Source: Tepidiformaceae bacterium (lineage in GTDB: Bacteria; Chloroflexota; Dehalococcoidia; Tepidiformales; Tepidiformaceae). From it: a stretch of 64,000 bases of DNA. Shown here piece after piece: positions 50,984 to 59,670 of this stretch; within the stretch, counting starts at the first letter, position 1; each line of letters starts with the position of its first letter. The position numbers and the translations under genes were made by a program. The stretch is taken from the NCBI GenBank assembly GCA_958295975.1, contig OY282446.1, forward strand, positions 1,217,289-1,281,288, in the 5' to 3' direction. The notes beneath the pieces were generated by a model that did no database searches, was not told where the DNA came from, and saw nothing but the letters and a program-made list of their open reading frames with translations.

Positions 50984-51607
50984 CTACCAGCGGTCCCAGT
51001 GCACCGTGTCCCTCACGGGCAGGCGCGTCACCGGGCCGAAATTGCCCATCGGGTAGCCCACCGGCATCAGGCAGTAGGCCTCCACCGTCTCCGGCAGGCC
51101 CAGAATCTCCTTCACAGCCGCGCGGTCGCGCAGCCCCAGCGTCGTGGGCGCCGCCCCCAGCCCCAGCGCGCGCGCCGCCAGCAGCACGTTCTGCACCGCG
51201 GGCCACGCGTAGCCGCCGCCCCCCGCGCGCGCGGCGTCGGCCTGCGGCTCCGCGAATTCGAGACAGGCGATGATCAGCGCCGGAATCTCGTGCATGTGCT
51301 CCATCTGCCAGACCACCGCCTCGCGCATGCGGTCGCGCTTCGCCTGCGGATGGTGGGGCAGCTCCACCACCGGGTCCGCCGCCATGTAGGCGGTGATGTA
51401 CTTGCGGTTCTGCTCGGCCAGCAGCCGCTTGCGCTCGGCGTCGCGCACGATCACCCAGCGCACGTTCTGCACGTTCGAGCCGGTGGGGCCGTGGTTGCCC
51501 GCGTCCGCCAGCTTCAGCAGCAGCTCCTCCGGCACGGGGTCCGGCTTGATGCGCCGCATGGCGCGACAGGTGTACATGACCTCGAACAGGCCCGGCTCTT
51601 CCGGCAT
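50984..51607 (-). CDS. Nitroreductase-family flavoprotein
   Basis: A 207-residue FMN-dependent nitroreductase-family protein. Signatures are MYTCRAMRRIKPDPVPEE near the N-terminus (FMN-binding Arg), NHGPTGSNVQNVRWVIV, and the C-terminal GLGAAPTTLG and MPVGYPMGNFGPVTR. These enzymes reduce nitro groups, quinones or flavins with NAD(P)H. A GGAGGACGCC ribosome site precedes the ATG. It is divergent from a crotonase gene. Confidence 0.93.
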   Translation of the reverse strand: MPEEPGLFEVMYTCRAMRRIKPDPVPEELLLKLADAGNHGPTGSNVQNVRWVIVRDAERKRLLAEQNRKYITAYMAADPVVELPHHPQAKRDRMREAVVWQMEHMHEIPALIIACLEFAEPQADAARAGGGGYAWPAVQNVLLAARALGLGAAPTTLGLRDRAAVKEILGLPETVEAYCLMPVGYPMGNFGPVTRLPVRDTVHWDRW

Positions 51608-51671
51608 GGCGTCCTCCTGCGAACGGTGCGTGTCCGTGCGAGACTACGCCCCCAGGCGCTGGAGGCCAGCC

Positions 51672-52451
51672 ATGCCCGACCTGCTCTACGAAAAACGCGA
51701 GCGCCACGCCCTCTTCACCATGAACCGCCCCGAACGGCTCAACGCCCTCGGCGGGACCATGATGGCGGACCTCGCCGCCGCGCTGGCCGACTTCGAGGCC
51801 GACCCGGCCATGCGCGCGGGCATCCTCACGGGCGCGGGCCGCGCCTTCAGCGCCGGCGCCGACCTGAGGGAGATGGACCGGCGCAACGCCGACCGCGGCG
51901 AGGCCCCGGCCCCGCGCCGCGCCTTCGACCCCGCCGCCATGCTGCCCTTCTCCCGCTCGCGCAAGCCCTTCATCGCCGCCGTCAACGGCCTCTGCGTCGC
52001 GGGCGGGCTGGAACGCGCCCTCGATTGCGACATCCGCATCTGCTCCACGGAAGCGTGGTTCGGCCTGTTCGAGGTCAAACGCGGCATCCTCGCGGGCTAC
52101 GCCATCCACCACCTCGCGCGGCTCGTGCCCTTCGGCGACGCCATGTACCTGCTGCTCACGGGCGACCGCGTGGAGGCCGCCGAGGCGCTTCGCATGGGCC
52201 TCGTGCGCGAGGTGCTGCCGCCCGACGACCTGCTGCCGCGCGCGGAGGCCATCGCCGCCATGATCGCCGCCAACGCGCCCCTCTCCGTCGAGGGCAGCAA
52301 GTTCATCGCCCAGCAGTGGCGGCAGCTGCAGATCGACGAGTCCTACCGCACCGGCGAATGGGTGAGCCGCGCCGTGCTCGACTCCGAGGACGCCAGGGAA
52401 GGCCCGCGCGCCTTCGCCGAAAAGCGCGAGCCCCATTGGCGGGGCCGCTGA
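51672..52451 (+). CDS. Enoyl-CoA hydratase/isomerase family protein
   Basis: A 259-residue crotonase-fold protein: FTMNRPERLNAL, the oxyanion-hole GAGRAFSAGADLREM and AAVNGLCVAGGLERALDCDI segments. It has G-L-E in the second oxyanion segment; the usual acidic positions are partly changed, so the exact reaction (hydratase, isomerase or hydrolase) is open. A ribosome site GGAGGCCAGCC precedes the ATG. It starts a plus-strand run with Gfo/Idh/MocA, NTF2-like and dehydrogenase genes. Confidence 0.93.
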   Translation: MPDLLYEKRERHALFTMNRPERLNALGGTMMADLAAALADFEADPAMRAGILTGAGRAFSAGADLREMDRRNADRGEAPAPRRAFDPAAMLPFSRSRKPFIAAVNGLCVAGGLERALDCDIRICSTEAWFGLFEVKRGILAGYAIHHLARLVPFGDAMYLLLTGDRVEAAEALRMGLVREVLPPDDLLPRAEAIAAMIAANAPLSVEGSKFIAQQWRQLQIDESYRTGEWVSRAVLDSEDAREGPRAFAEKREPHWRGR

Positions 52452-52464
52452 GAAGGAGCGCCCC

Positions 52465-53517
52465 ATGCCCGCGAACGAAGCCCCCCTGCGCGTCGGCCTC
52501 ATCGGCGCTGGCGGCAACATGAAGCTGCGCCACATCCCCGGCTTCCGCGCCACCGGCGAGGTCGAGCTGGTGGCCGTGTGCAACCGCAGCGAGGCCAGCG
52601 CGCGGCGCGTGGCGGACGAATTCGGCATCCCCCGCGTGGCGCCGAACCCCGCCGCCCTGCTCGCCGACCCCGACGTCGACGCCGTCTGCATCGGCACCTG
52701 GCCCTACCGCCACCGCGAGTTCACCGTGGCCGCGCTGGAGGCGGGCAAGCACGTGCTCTGCGAGGCGCGCATGGCCCTGGACGCCGCCGGGGCCCGCGCC
52801 ATGCTGGCCGCCGCCCGCGCCCATCCCGACCTCGTCGCCCAGCTCGTGCCCGCCCCCTTCGACCTCGCCAGCTGGCGCACCGTGCGGCGGCTGCTCGCCG
52901 ACGGCGCCATCGGCGAGGTGCGCGAGGTGCACGTCACCGCCCTCGGCGGCGGCGCGCTCGACCCCGACGCGCCCCTGCACTGGCGCGAACGCACCGACCT
53001 CTCCGGCATGAACGTCATGCAGTTCGGCATCTACGTCGAGATCGTCTCGCGCTGGCTGGGCCCCACGCGCGCCGTGCTCGCCGACGGCGAAACCTTCGTG
53101 CGCGAGCGCGTGGACGCCGAAACCGGCGAGCGCGCCGCCATCGCCGTGCCCGACAGCCTCGGCGTCTTCGCCGAACTCGAACGCGGCGGGCGCGCCGTCT
53201 ACCGCCTCGGCGCCCTCCTCCACGCCGTCCCCGCCGGAACCAACGGCATCTCCGTCTATGGCTCGGCGGGCACGCTCCACTGGCGCCCGGACGACGCCCT
53301 GGCCTTCGCGCCCCTCGGCGAACCGCCCGCGCCGCTGCCCCCCGACCCCGGCACGGCGGGCGAATGGCGCGTCGAGCGGGACTTCGTGGACTCCATCCGC
53401 CGCGGCGCGCCCGTGACCCTCACCAGCTTCGCCGACGGCGTGCACTACATGCGCGTCATCGAGGCGGCCCACCGCAGCCGCCTCGAGGGCCGCCGCGTCC
53501 CCCTCTCCGAGGTGTGA
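52465..53517 (+). CDS. Gfo/Idh/MocA-family oxidoreductase
   Basis: A 350-residue NAD(P)-dependent oxidoreductase. The N-terminal Rossmann motif is VGLIGAGGNMKLRHIPGF, followed by DVDAVCIGTWPYRHREF and EAGKHVLCEARMALD (the place of the usual EKP has EAR). The C-terminal alpha/beta domain follows. Members oxidise sugars, inositols or related alcohols. The changed EKP motif is worth note, since its Lys is normally catalytic. 13 bases after the crotonase gene. Confidence 0.92.
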   Translation: MPANEAPLRVGLIGAGGNMKLRHIPGFRATGEVELVAVCNRSEASARRVADEFGIPRVAPNPAALLADPDVDAVCIGTWPYRHREFTVAALEAGKHVLCEARMALDAAGARAMLAAARAHPDLVAQLVPAPFDLASWRTVRRLLADGAIGEVREVHVTALGGGALDPDAPLHWRERTDLSGMNVMQFGIYVEIVSRWLGPTRAVLADGETFVRERVDAETGERAAIAVPDSLGVFAELERGGRAVYRLGALLHAVPAGTNGISVYGSAGTLHWRPDDALAFAPLGEPPAPLPPDPGTAGEWRVERDFVDSIRRGAPVTLTSFADGVHYMRVIEAAHRSRLEGRRVPLSEV

Positions 53518-53536
53518 CCGGCGCGCGCCCGCCCCG

Positions 53537-53550
53537 TATACTGCGCCGCC
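53537..53550 (+). promoter_or_regulatory. TATACT -10 box for the NTF2-like gene
   Basis: TATACT (53537-53542), an 8-base spacer, then ATG at 53551. Confidence 0.5.
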
Positions 53551-54069
53551 ATGCCCGAGGAAACGCCGCGCCCGCTGCGAACCGCCGGAGGCGGCGACCG
53601 CCCCGACTGGCCCGCCGTCGAAAGCGCCGTCCGCCAGCTCGCCGTGAACTACGCCCTCGGCACGGACGCCATTGGGCGCGACGATCCCGAAACCGGCCTC
53701 GCCCTCTACCGCCGCACCTTCACCCCCGACGCCGACATCTCCATCGCGGGCGCCGCCGACACGCGCCGCACTGGTCCCGAGCAGTGGGCCGCCTTCGTCG
53801 AGGGAACCTTCCGCGGGGCGGGCCACGTCCGCACGCAGCACCTCATCGGCACGGTCAACGTGGTCCCCGGCGCGGACGGGGCGCACGCCGACATGTCCAC
53901 CTACATGCACGCCTCCCACTTCAACCCCTCGGGCGACGTGCTGGTCGTGCTCCTCACCTACGTCGACGAGGCCGCGCGCACGGCGGACGGCTGGCGCATC
54001 GTCAAACGCACGCTCCACCCCTTCGCCAGCTGGACGCAGCGCCCCGAAACGGCGGCCCCCGATGCCTGA
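53551..54069 (+). CDS. SnoaL/NTF2-like domain protein
   Basis: A 172-residue NTF2-fold protein: RQLAVNYALGTDAIGRDDPE, YRRTFTPDADISIAG, THMSTYMHASH-like strands, and a C-terminal GWRIVKRTLHPFASW. Probably a small-molecule isomerase/hydratase or binding protein. TATACT lies 8 bases before the ATG. Its end overlaps the start of the dehydrogenase gene by 8 bases. A shorter relative is at 7985. Confidence 0.85.
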   Translation: MPEETPRPLRTAGGGDRPDWPAVESAVRQLAVNYALGTDAIGRDDPETGLALYRRTFTPDADISIAGAADTRRTGPEQWAAFVEGTFRGAGHVRTQHLIGTVNVVPGADGAHADMSTYMHASHFNPSGDVLVVLLTYVDEAARTADGWRIVKRTLHPFASWTQRPETAAPDA

Positions 54070-54958
54070 GGACGCCCCCGCCCGCGTCGGCTTCGTCGGC
54101 CTGGGCCGCATGGGCTGGCCCATGGCGAGCCTGCTCGCCCCCCACTGCGCGCTCACCGTGCTCGACGCCCGCGCGGACGTGGCCGATGCCTTCGCGGCGG
54201 AACACGGCGCGACCGCCGCCGTGGCCCCGCGCATGGTGGGCGTGGCCAGCGACGTGGCCATCACCATGCTGCCCGACGGCAGGGCCGTGCGCGAGGTCGC
54301 GCTCGGCGGGCTGGGCGAGGGGCTGGGGCCCGGCGGCCTCCTCATCGACATGAGCAGCTCCGCCCCCGCGGGCACGCGCGCGCTGGCGGACGAACTGGCC
54401 GCGTACGGCGTCGCCCTCGTGGACGCCCCCGTCTCCGGCGGCGTGGTCCGCGCGCGGGACGGCTCGCTCTCCGTCATGGCCGGCGGCGCCCCCGACGACG
54501 TCGCCCGCGCCCGCCCCCTGCTGGAACGCCTCGGCCGCGTCATCTACGAAGTCGGCGGCGTGGGCGCGGGACACGCCGTCAAGGCGCTCAACAACTACCT
54601 CTCCGCCACGGGCCTGGCCGCGGCCTGCGAGGCCCTGCTCGTGGGCCAGCGCTTCGGGCTCGACCCGGAGCGCCTGCTCGAGGTCGTCAACGCCTCCTCC
54701 GGGCGCAACGCCGCCACCGAGGGCGTCGCCCGCGAAGTGATCTCGCGCCGCTTCGGCGGCGGCTTCACCGTCGGCCTCATGGCCAAGGACGTGGCCACGG
54801 CGGCGGACATGGCCGAAACGCTGGAGATGGATGCGCCCCTGCTGGCGCGCGTCCGCGACCTCTGGCGCGAGGCCGAGGCCCTGCTCGGCGGCGACGTCGG
54901 CACCACCGAGGTCGTGCGCCTCTGGGAAGCCCGCAACCCCGCCCCCGACGCCGACTAG
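54062..54958 (+). CDS. 3-hydroxyisobutyrate dehydrogenase-like oxidoreductase
   Basis: A 298-residue beta-hydroxyacid dehydrogenase. The Rossmann start is VGFVGLGRMGWPMAS, then LIDMSSSAPAGTR, DAPVSGGVVRARDG (substrate-binding signature), and the catalytic Lys in GAGHAVKALNNYLSA. The enzyme oxidises a beta-hydroxyacid with NAD(P). The ATG is inside the end of the NTF2-like gene, so translation is coupled and the two may act on the same compound. Confidence 0.92.
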   Translation: MPEDAPARVGFVGLGRMGWPMASLLAPHCALTVLDARADVADAFAAEHGATAAVAPRMVGVASDVAITMLPDGRAVREVALGGLGEGLGPGGLLIDMSSSAPAGTRALADELAAYGVALVDAPVSGGVVRARDGSLSVMAGGAPDDVARARPLLERLGRVIYEVGGVGAGHAVKALNNYLSATGLAAACEALLVGQRFGLDPERLLEVVNASSGRNAATEGVAREVISRRFGGGFTVGLMAKDVATAADMAETLEMDAPLLARVRDLWREAEALLGGDVGTTEVVRLWEARNPAPDAD

Positions 54959-54982
54959 CGCGGGCCGCGCTGCTGGAAAGCG

Positions 54983-56302
54983 CTAGAGCGGGCGGGGTAT
55001 CCGGGGGGCGCGTCCCTCGAAGTAATCCTCGATCGTGTGAATCTGGATGACGGGAACGTCCATGAAGCGTCCCGCGTTGGCGGCGGCGTCCCGCATCCGC
55101 GGCGTCACGCGGTCCGCGAAACAGGTGAAGACGCCCAGGTCCGCGCCCGCCTCCTGACGCGCGCCGTTGAACGCCTGCACATCGCCGGGACCCGTGTGCC
55201 CGCCCTTCACCTGCGAGACGATGTCGACGAACTCGCCCTTGCGGACGGGGATGCGCCCGCGCCCGTCGATGCCCCGGTCGCCGCGCTGCTTCCGGTTCGC
55301 CTCCATGCCGTCCACGAGGGAAGCGGCCCAGCGTTCGAAACGGAACGAGTCGATTTCGGCGAGCGTGCGCGCATCTTCGGCGGTCTTGGGCATCCCGATG
55401 AATTCCACATCCGACCAGATGATGTCAAAGTGCGAGCGTAATCGGGTTTCGATGACCTTGCAGGCGTTCACGCAGATATCGATGCCGGTCCACTGACGGT
55501 CGAGCGCCTGGGCGGCATGCAGCGTCGTGCCGCAGCCGCAGAAGGGATCCATCACGCTATCGCCCTCGTTCGAGGATGTCGTGATGATGCGTTCCAGGAG
55601 CGACAGAGGTTTCTGGGTTGGATAGCCGACGCGTTCCTTTGCCATCGCATTCAGCGACGGCATCTCAACGACGTCATCGGGAGTCTTGCCAGTGGGCATG
55701 GGCTGTCCCCGTTGGCCTCCTCGCGTATAGCGCCACTCGGTCATTCCACTCTCGAAGGGGACAAGTATTCGCTCTCTGTGAAATTGGTAATCGTCGGACA
55801 TCGAGTACCAGAAGATGATATCGTGCGCCTTCGCCAGCTGCCTCTTTCCCCTGCTCGCATTCTTGTAGTACCACACAATCTCGTTCCGGAAGTTCTTGCG
55901 CCCGAAAATTGCGTCCATGACCACCTTCAGGTAATGGCTCATCGTCGGATCGCAATGCAGGTAGATGCTGCCCCGTTCCGTCAGCACGCGACGGCACTCC
56001 CGCAGCCGGTTCGCCATATAGGAGAGGTAGGCCAGGTTCGGCCCCTCGCCGAGGATGCGCCGCATCCCCTCCATCATGCCCGCCAGCTCCACGGTCCCGG
56101 CGACGTCGTCGAAATCGTCGATGGCCTCGTGCCAGCGCCAAGTGTCGTCGAACGCCACCCACTGCGCGCCGCCCATGTAGGCGTTGTAGAGGCGCTTCGA
56201 GTTGAAGGGCGGGTCGAGGTAGATGAGGTCCACGGAGCCGTCGGGGACATCCTCGCGCATCACATCAAGGCAGTCGCCGAAATACAGCCGGTTCGGGGGC
56301 AT
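54983..56302 (-). CDS. Adenine/N4-cytosine DNA methyltransferase fused to Mrr-like nuclease
   Basis: A 439-residue protein. An N6-adenine/N4-cytosine methyltransferase domain (residues ~1-310) has motif IV LIYLDPPFNSKRLYNAYM and motif I VMDPFCGCGTTLHAAQ in the beta-class order (IV before I). The C-terminal ~120 residues look like an Mrr-type PD-(D/E)xK domain (GIDGRGRIPVR, FVDIVSQVKGG with QxK, ARQEAGADLGVFTCF). The middle has lower GC, suggesting transfer. TAGGCT precedes the ATG by 7 bases, with TTGCGG 17 bases further. It may modify and restrict, or be an orphan methylase. Confidence 0.88.
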   Translation of the reverse strand: MPPNRLYFGDCLDVMREDVPDGSVDLIYLDPPFNSKRLYNAYMGGAQWVAFDDTWRWHEAIDDFDDVAGTVELAGMMEGMRRILGEGPNLAYLSYMANRLRECRRVLTERGSIYLHCDPTMSHYLKVVMDAIFGRKNFRNEIVWYYKNASRGKRQLAKAHDIIFWYSMSDDYQFHRERILVPFESGMTEWRYTRGGQRGQPMPTGKTPDDVVEMPSLNAMAKERVGYPTQKPLSLLERIITTSSNEGDSVMDPFCGCGTTLHAAQALDRQWTGIDICVNACKVIETRLRSHFDIIWSDVEFIGMPKTAEDARTLAEIDSFRFERWAASLVDGMEANRKQRGDRGIDGRGRIPVRKGEFVDIVSQVKGGHTGPGDVQAFNGARQEAGADLGVFTCFADRVTPRMRDAAANAGRFMDVPVIQIHTIEDYFEGRAPRIPRPL

Positions 56303-56315
56303 CGCGGAGAGCCTA
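56303..56315 (-). promoter_or_regulatory. Leaderless-type promoter for the methyltransferase-nuclease
   Basis: TAGGCT on the minus strand (56315-56310), 7 bases, then ATG at 56302. TTGCGG lies 17 bases upstream of the -10 and could be the -35 box. Confidence 0.55.
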
Positions 56316-56384
56316 CGCCCCGCGCCTGGAGGCCGCAACGCATCGGGGCCGATGCTGGCGCGCCAGCGGCCCGAAGCCCCGCTC

Positions 56385-58448
56385 CTAGGCCCCCGACAGC
56401 GCGTTCGCGGGCGGCGACGGCGGACGCCCCGTCGCGCGCGCCCCCTCCGCGCCGCCGCCCACGCGCAGGGCCGCGTAATGCCCGTCGTGGACGGCGCGCT
56501 CCATGGGCCGCGGCGCGAGCGCGTCCCCCACCACAAGCACCTCGCCCCCGTAGCCGTCGAGCGCCTCCGCGAGGGCGCGATCGGCGGCGTTGCCGGAGAC
56601 GACCACCGCGCTGTCCGCCGCCCAGTCGCGGTCCACCCCCGAATCGAGGTTCCGCAGCGTCACGCTCCCCTCCCCCACGCGCAGCAGCTGCGCGCGCGGG
56701 ATGAGCGTGAAGCCGCTGCGGTGGTCGGTCAGGCGGCGCAGGGCCGGATCGCGCATGAGCGCCCCCACCGTCTGCGGCCCGATGCCCGTGTGCGGCGTGG
56801 CGAACAGCACCGCCACGCCCCCCTCCAGCAGGTACTCCGCCACCGCGATGGCCTCGTAGTGCCCCACGTCGTCGAACACCAGCGCCGTCGCGCCCGTCTC
56901 CGCCGCGTCGCCCATCACCTCCCAGCTGGTGAAGACGTTGGCGCGGTCGATGCCCTCCACGGGGCTGGCCGGGCGCGCCGCCTGAAAGCCGTCGCGGCGG
57001 GGGACCGAGCCCGTGGCCACGATCACCGCGTCCGGCGCCTCGGCCTCCACCAGCGCGCGGTCCACGCGCGTATTGAGGCGAACCTCGACCTCCAGCTTCC
57101 GCAGCTGCGCCGCGCACCAGTCCACGTCCCTGCCGAACTCGTCGCGCGTGGGGGCCTTGCGCGCGAGCCGCACCTGCCCGCCGAGCGCCTCGCCCGCCTC
57201 GCACAGCGTCACGTGGTGGCCGCGCAGCGCCGCCACGCGCGCCGCCTCCAGCCCGGCGGGGCCGCCCCCCGCCACCAGCACGCGCCTGCTCTCCCCCGCC
57301 GTGGCGATGCGGTCCTCCCCGAAGCGCAGCTCCTGCCCCGCGCCCACGTTCACCACGCAGCCGAAGCGCATGAGCGGCCCCGTGCTCCCGCCGATGCAGC
57401 CCTGGTTGCAGCCAAGACAGGGGCGCACGTCCTCCGCGCGGCCCTCCTGCGTCTTGCGCACGATGTCGGGGTCGGCCAGCGTCGCGCGGATCATGGAGAC
57501 CATGTCCGCGTCGCCGCGCGCGATGATGGCGTCCGCCTCCGCCAGCGTGAGGATGCGCCCCACCACGAAGCTGGGCGTGGACAGGGCGCGGCTGGCGGGC
57601 GCGCTCCAGGGCAGCTCGTAGCCGTGCTCCTCGTGCATGCCCCCGATGAGCCGGTCGAAATCGAGGTAGCCCGCCGTCGAGATGCTGAACAGATCGATCA
57701 GCCCCGTGGCCTCCAGGTCCAGCGCGATCTCGCGGCAATCCTCCGGCCCCAGCCCCCCGGGAACCCCCTCCCGCCCGCTCAGCCGCACGCCGATGATGAA
57801 CTCCGGATCCGTGGCCTCGCGGATGGCCGCCGCCACCTCCTTGCCGAAGCGGCGGCGGTTCTCCGCGCTGCCCCCGTAGCGGTCCGTGCGCCGGTTCATG
57901 GTTGGCGAGAGGAACTGCATGATCAGGAAGCTGTGGCCGTAGTGAATCTCCACGCCGTCGAGGCCGCCCTCGCGCGCCCGCCGCGCCGCCGCCGCGAAGG
58001 CCGCCACCACCTCGTCGATCATCCCCTGCGTCATCTCCACGGGCACGTCCCCCTGCCCCTCGGAGGCGCGCAGGTGGCGCACGCTGGGAATGGCCGACGG
58101 CGCCCACGGAGGCCCCCCGTCCAGCCCGCCCGCGTGCGCCCCCATGTGGATCAGCTGCTGCATCATCGCCATGCCGTGGCCGTGCGCCGCCGCCGCCAGC
58201 CGCGCGTAGCCCGGAATCATGGCGTCCGCGTACGCCGCCACGCCCCCCGTGCCCGACGAGGGGTGCACCGACGAGGCCTCCAGGATGCTCATGGCCACGC
58301 CCCCCCGCGCGCGCGCCTCGTGGTAGGCGATGAGGTCGTCGCTCACCTCCCCGCGCCCCAGCCCCGTGCCGTGCGCCGAGCGCACCACGCGGTTGCGGAA
58401 CTCCGTGCGGTTCACCGTGATCGGGCGGAAGACGTGATCCAGCGCCAT
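56385..58448 (-). CDS. NADH:flavin oxidoreductase, 2,4-dienoyl-CoA reductase type
   Basis: A 687-residue two-part flavoprotein. The N-terminal Old-Yellow-Enzyme barrel (~1-360) has HGTGLGRG, QQLIHMGAH and EIHYGHSFL (H-Y-G-H). A [4Fe-4S] site is C-x2-C-x3-C in CLGCNQGCIGG plus a later Cys. The C-terminal FAD/NAD-binding part starts RRVLVAGGGPAGLEAARVA. This domain layout is shared by FadH-type, trimethylamine dehydrogenase-type and related enzymes; the substrate is unknown. An AGGAGG ribosome site precedes the ATG. It is divergent from a TetR-family gene. Confidence 0.93.
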   Translation of the reverse strand: MALDHVFRPITVNRTEFRNRVVRSAHGTGLGRGEVSDDLIAYHEARARGGVAMSILEASSVHPSSGTGGVAAYADAMIPGYARLAAAAHGHGMAMMQQLIHMGAHAGGLDGGPPWAPSAIPSVRHLRASEGQGDVPVEMTQGMIDEVVAAFAAAARRAREGGLDGVEIHYGHSFLIMQFLSPTMNRRTDRYGGSAENRRRFGKEVAAAIREATDPEFIIGVRLSGREGVPGGLGPEDCREIALDLEATGLIDLFSISTAGYLDFDRLIGGMHEEHGYELPWSAPASRALSTPSFVVGRILTLAEADAIIARGDADMVSMIRATLADPDIVRKTQEGRAEDVRPCLGCNQGCIGGSTGPLMRFGCVVNVGAGQELRFGEDRIATAGESRRVLVAGGGPAGLEAARVAALRGHHVTLCEAGEALGGQVRLARKAPTRDEFGRDVDWCAAQLRKLEVEVRLNTRVDRALVEAEAPDAVIVATGSVPRRDGFQAARPASPVEGIDRANVFTSWEVMGDAAETGATALVFDDVGHYEAIAVAEYLLEGGVAVLFATPHTGIGPQTVGALMRDPALRRLTDHRSGFTLIPRAQLLRVGEGSVTLRNLDSGVDRDWAADSAVVVSGNAADRALAEALDGYGGEVLVVGDALAPRPMERAVHDGHYAALRVGGGAEGARATGRPPSPPANALSGA

Positions 58449-58507
58449 GGTAAATTTTCCTCCTGCGCGCGGCCATGCTACGCCCCACGCCCTTGCGGCG
58501 CGTGTGC

Positions 58508-58519
58508 TAGACTCTCCCC
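58508..58519 (+). promoter_or_regulatory. Leaderless-type -10 box for the TetR-family gene
   Basis: TAGACT, a 6-base spacer, then ATG at 58520. In the divergent gap of ~70 bases shared with the flavin oxidoreductase gene. Confidence 0.55.
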
Positions 58520-59203
58520 ATGCCGCTCGGTGAGGCAAGGCGGGCCCAGCGACGCGCGAGCATCCTGCAGCACACGCGCGAGGTGCTCACGCGCGAGGGC
58601 TACGACGGCCTCACGATGGACCGCCTCGCCGACGCCTGCGGCGTCACCAAGCCCACCCTCTACAACGCCTTCGGCAGCAAGGACGCACTGCTGGCCGCGG
58701 CCGTGCAGGACGTCTACGGGCGCATCCTCGCCCGCGCCGCGACCCCCGAGGGCGTGCGCGGCCTCGACCACGTCATCGCCATCCTCACCGTCACGGCCAA
58801 GGTCATCCTGCGCGAGCAGGAGCGCGGCCAGGCCCTGCTCACCGCGATCCGCTCGCACTCCCACGGCCCCTTCGGCAAGGCCGTGCACAACACCGTCCGC
58901 GAGGCCCTCGAGGGCGCGGTGGAGGAAATGCGCGAGGACGGCGAACTGCAGCCCTGGGTCGATCCCCACCTGCTCGCGACGCGCGTCGCCGGCATCGAAC
59001 GCAACGCGAACACCGAGTACGGCGTGGGCGACCTCGCGGGCGAGCAGCTGGTGGACATGACCATCTACGCCGTCTGCATCCTGCTCGCGGGCGTCACGCG
59101 GGGCGCGGCCGCCGAACGCTGCCAGCGCCTCGCCCGCGAGCGTCAGGCCATCCTCATCGCCGCCCCGGACGCGGACGCCGTCGAGGCGGCGGGCGCGGGC
59201 TAG
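58520..59203 (+). CDS. TetR/AcrR-family transcriptional regulator
   Basis: A 227-residue regulator with an N-terminal HTH (LTREGYDGLTMDRLADACGV, TKPTLYNAFGSKDALLAAAV) and a helical ligand-binding C-terminus. Probably represses itself and the divergent NADH:flavin oxidoreductase gene, and perhaps the PPOx gene downstream, in response to a small molecule; this is inferred from position. Leaderless start from TAGACT. No obvious palindromic operator was seen in the short gap. Confidence 0.92.
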   Translation: MPLGEARRAQRRASILQHTREVLTREGYDGLTMDRLADACGVTKPTLYNAFGSKDALLAAAVQDVYGRILARAATPEGVRGLDHVIAILTVTAKVILREQERGQALLTAIRSHSHGPFGKAVHNTVREALEGAVEEMREDGELQPWVDPHLLATRVAGIERNANTEYGVGDLAGEQLVDMTIYAVCILLAGVTRGAAAERCQRLARERQAILIAAPDADAVEAAGAG

Positions 59204-59241
59204 CCCCGCGCAGGCCATCAGCCTGGCGGAGGAGTAACGCC

Positions 59242-59670
59242 GTGGCCATCGCCCTGCCCGAGGCCGTGCGCCGCGACGTGGACAACGCCTTCGCCGAGGA
59301 CCACCCCATCATCGTGGCGGGCGTCACGCCCGACTGCGAGCCCACCGTCAGCTTCCGCGGCACGGCGCAGACGCTGGGCGAGGGCGCCATCGCCTTCTGG
59401 TCGCGCGACCCGGCGGGCAGCACGCTCGTGGCCTCGCTGGCGGTCAACCCCGTCGTCACGCTGGTCTACTCCAACCTGGCCGAGCATCGCTTCTACCAGT
59501 TCACGGGCCGCGCGCGCCTCAACGACGACCCCGACGTCGACCGCGCCGTCTACGACAACTCGCACGAGCTGGAGCGCCAGCGCGACCCCGACCGCCGCGG
59601 CAAGGCCGTCGTGGTCGCGCTGACCTCGGCGCGGGGCCGCAGCGCGGACGGCCCCTTCCTGCTCGAATAG
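59242..59670 (+). CDS. Pyridoxamine 5'-phosphate oxidase-like flavoprotein
   Basis: A 142-residue split-barrel FMN-binding family protein: DNAFAEDHPIIVAGV, SFRGTAQTLGEGAIAFWSRD, NPVVTLVYSNLAEHRFYQFT, and a conserved RARLNDDPDVDR segment. Members bind FMN, F420 or heme; the substrate is unknown. The GTG start has GGAGGAGTAACGCC before it. The convergent dual-OB gene currently reads 121 bases into its 3' end. Confidence 0.85.
   Translation: MAIALPEAVRRDVDNAFAEDHPIIVAGVTPDCEPTVSFRGTAQTLGEGAIAFWSRDPAGSTLVASLAVNPVVTLVYSNLAEHRFYQFTGRARLNDDPDVDRAVYDNSHELERQRDPDRRGKAVVVALTSARGRSADGPFLLE

Noticed and set aside
50328-52697. Long minus-strand frame spanning nitroreductase, crotonase and the AT-rich island
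   Set aside because: It crosses well-supported genes in other frames; only its short 50803-50950 part has a meaningful match.
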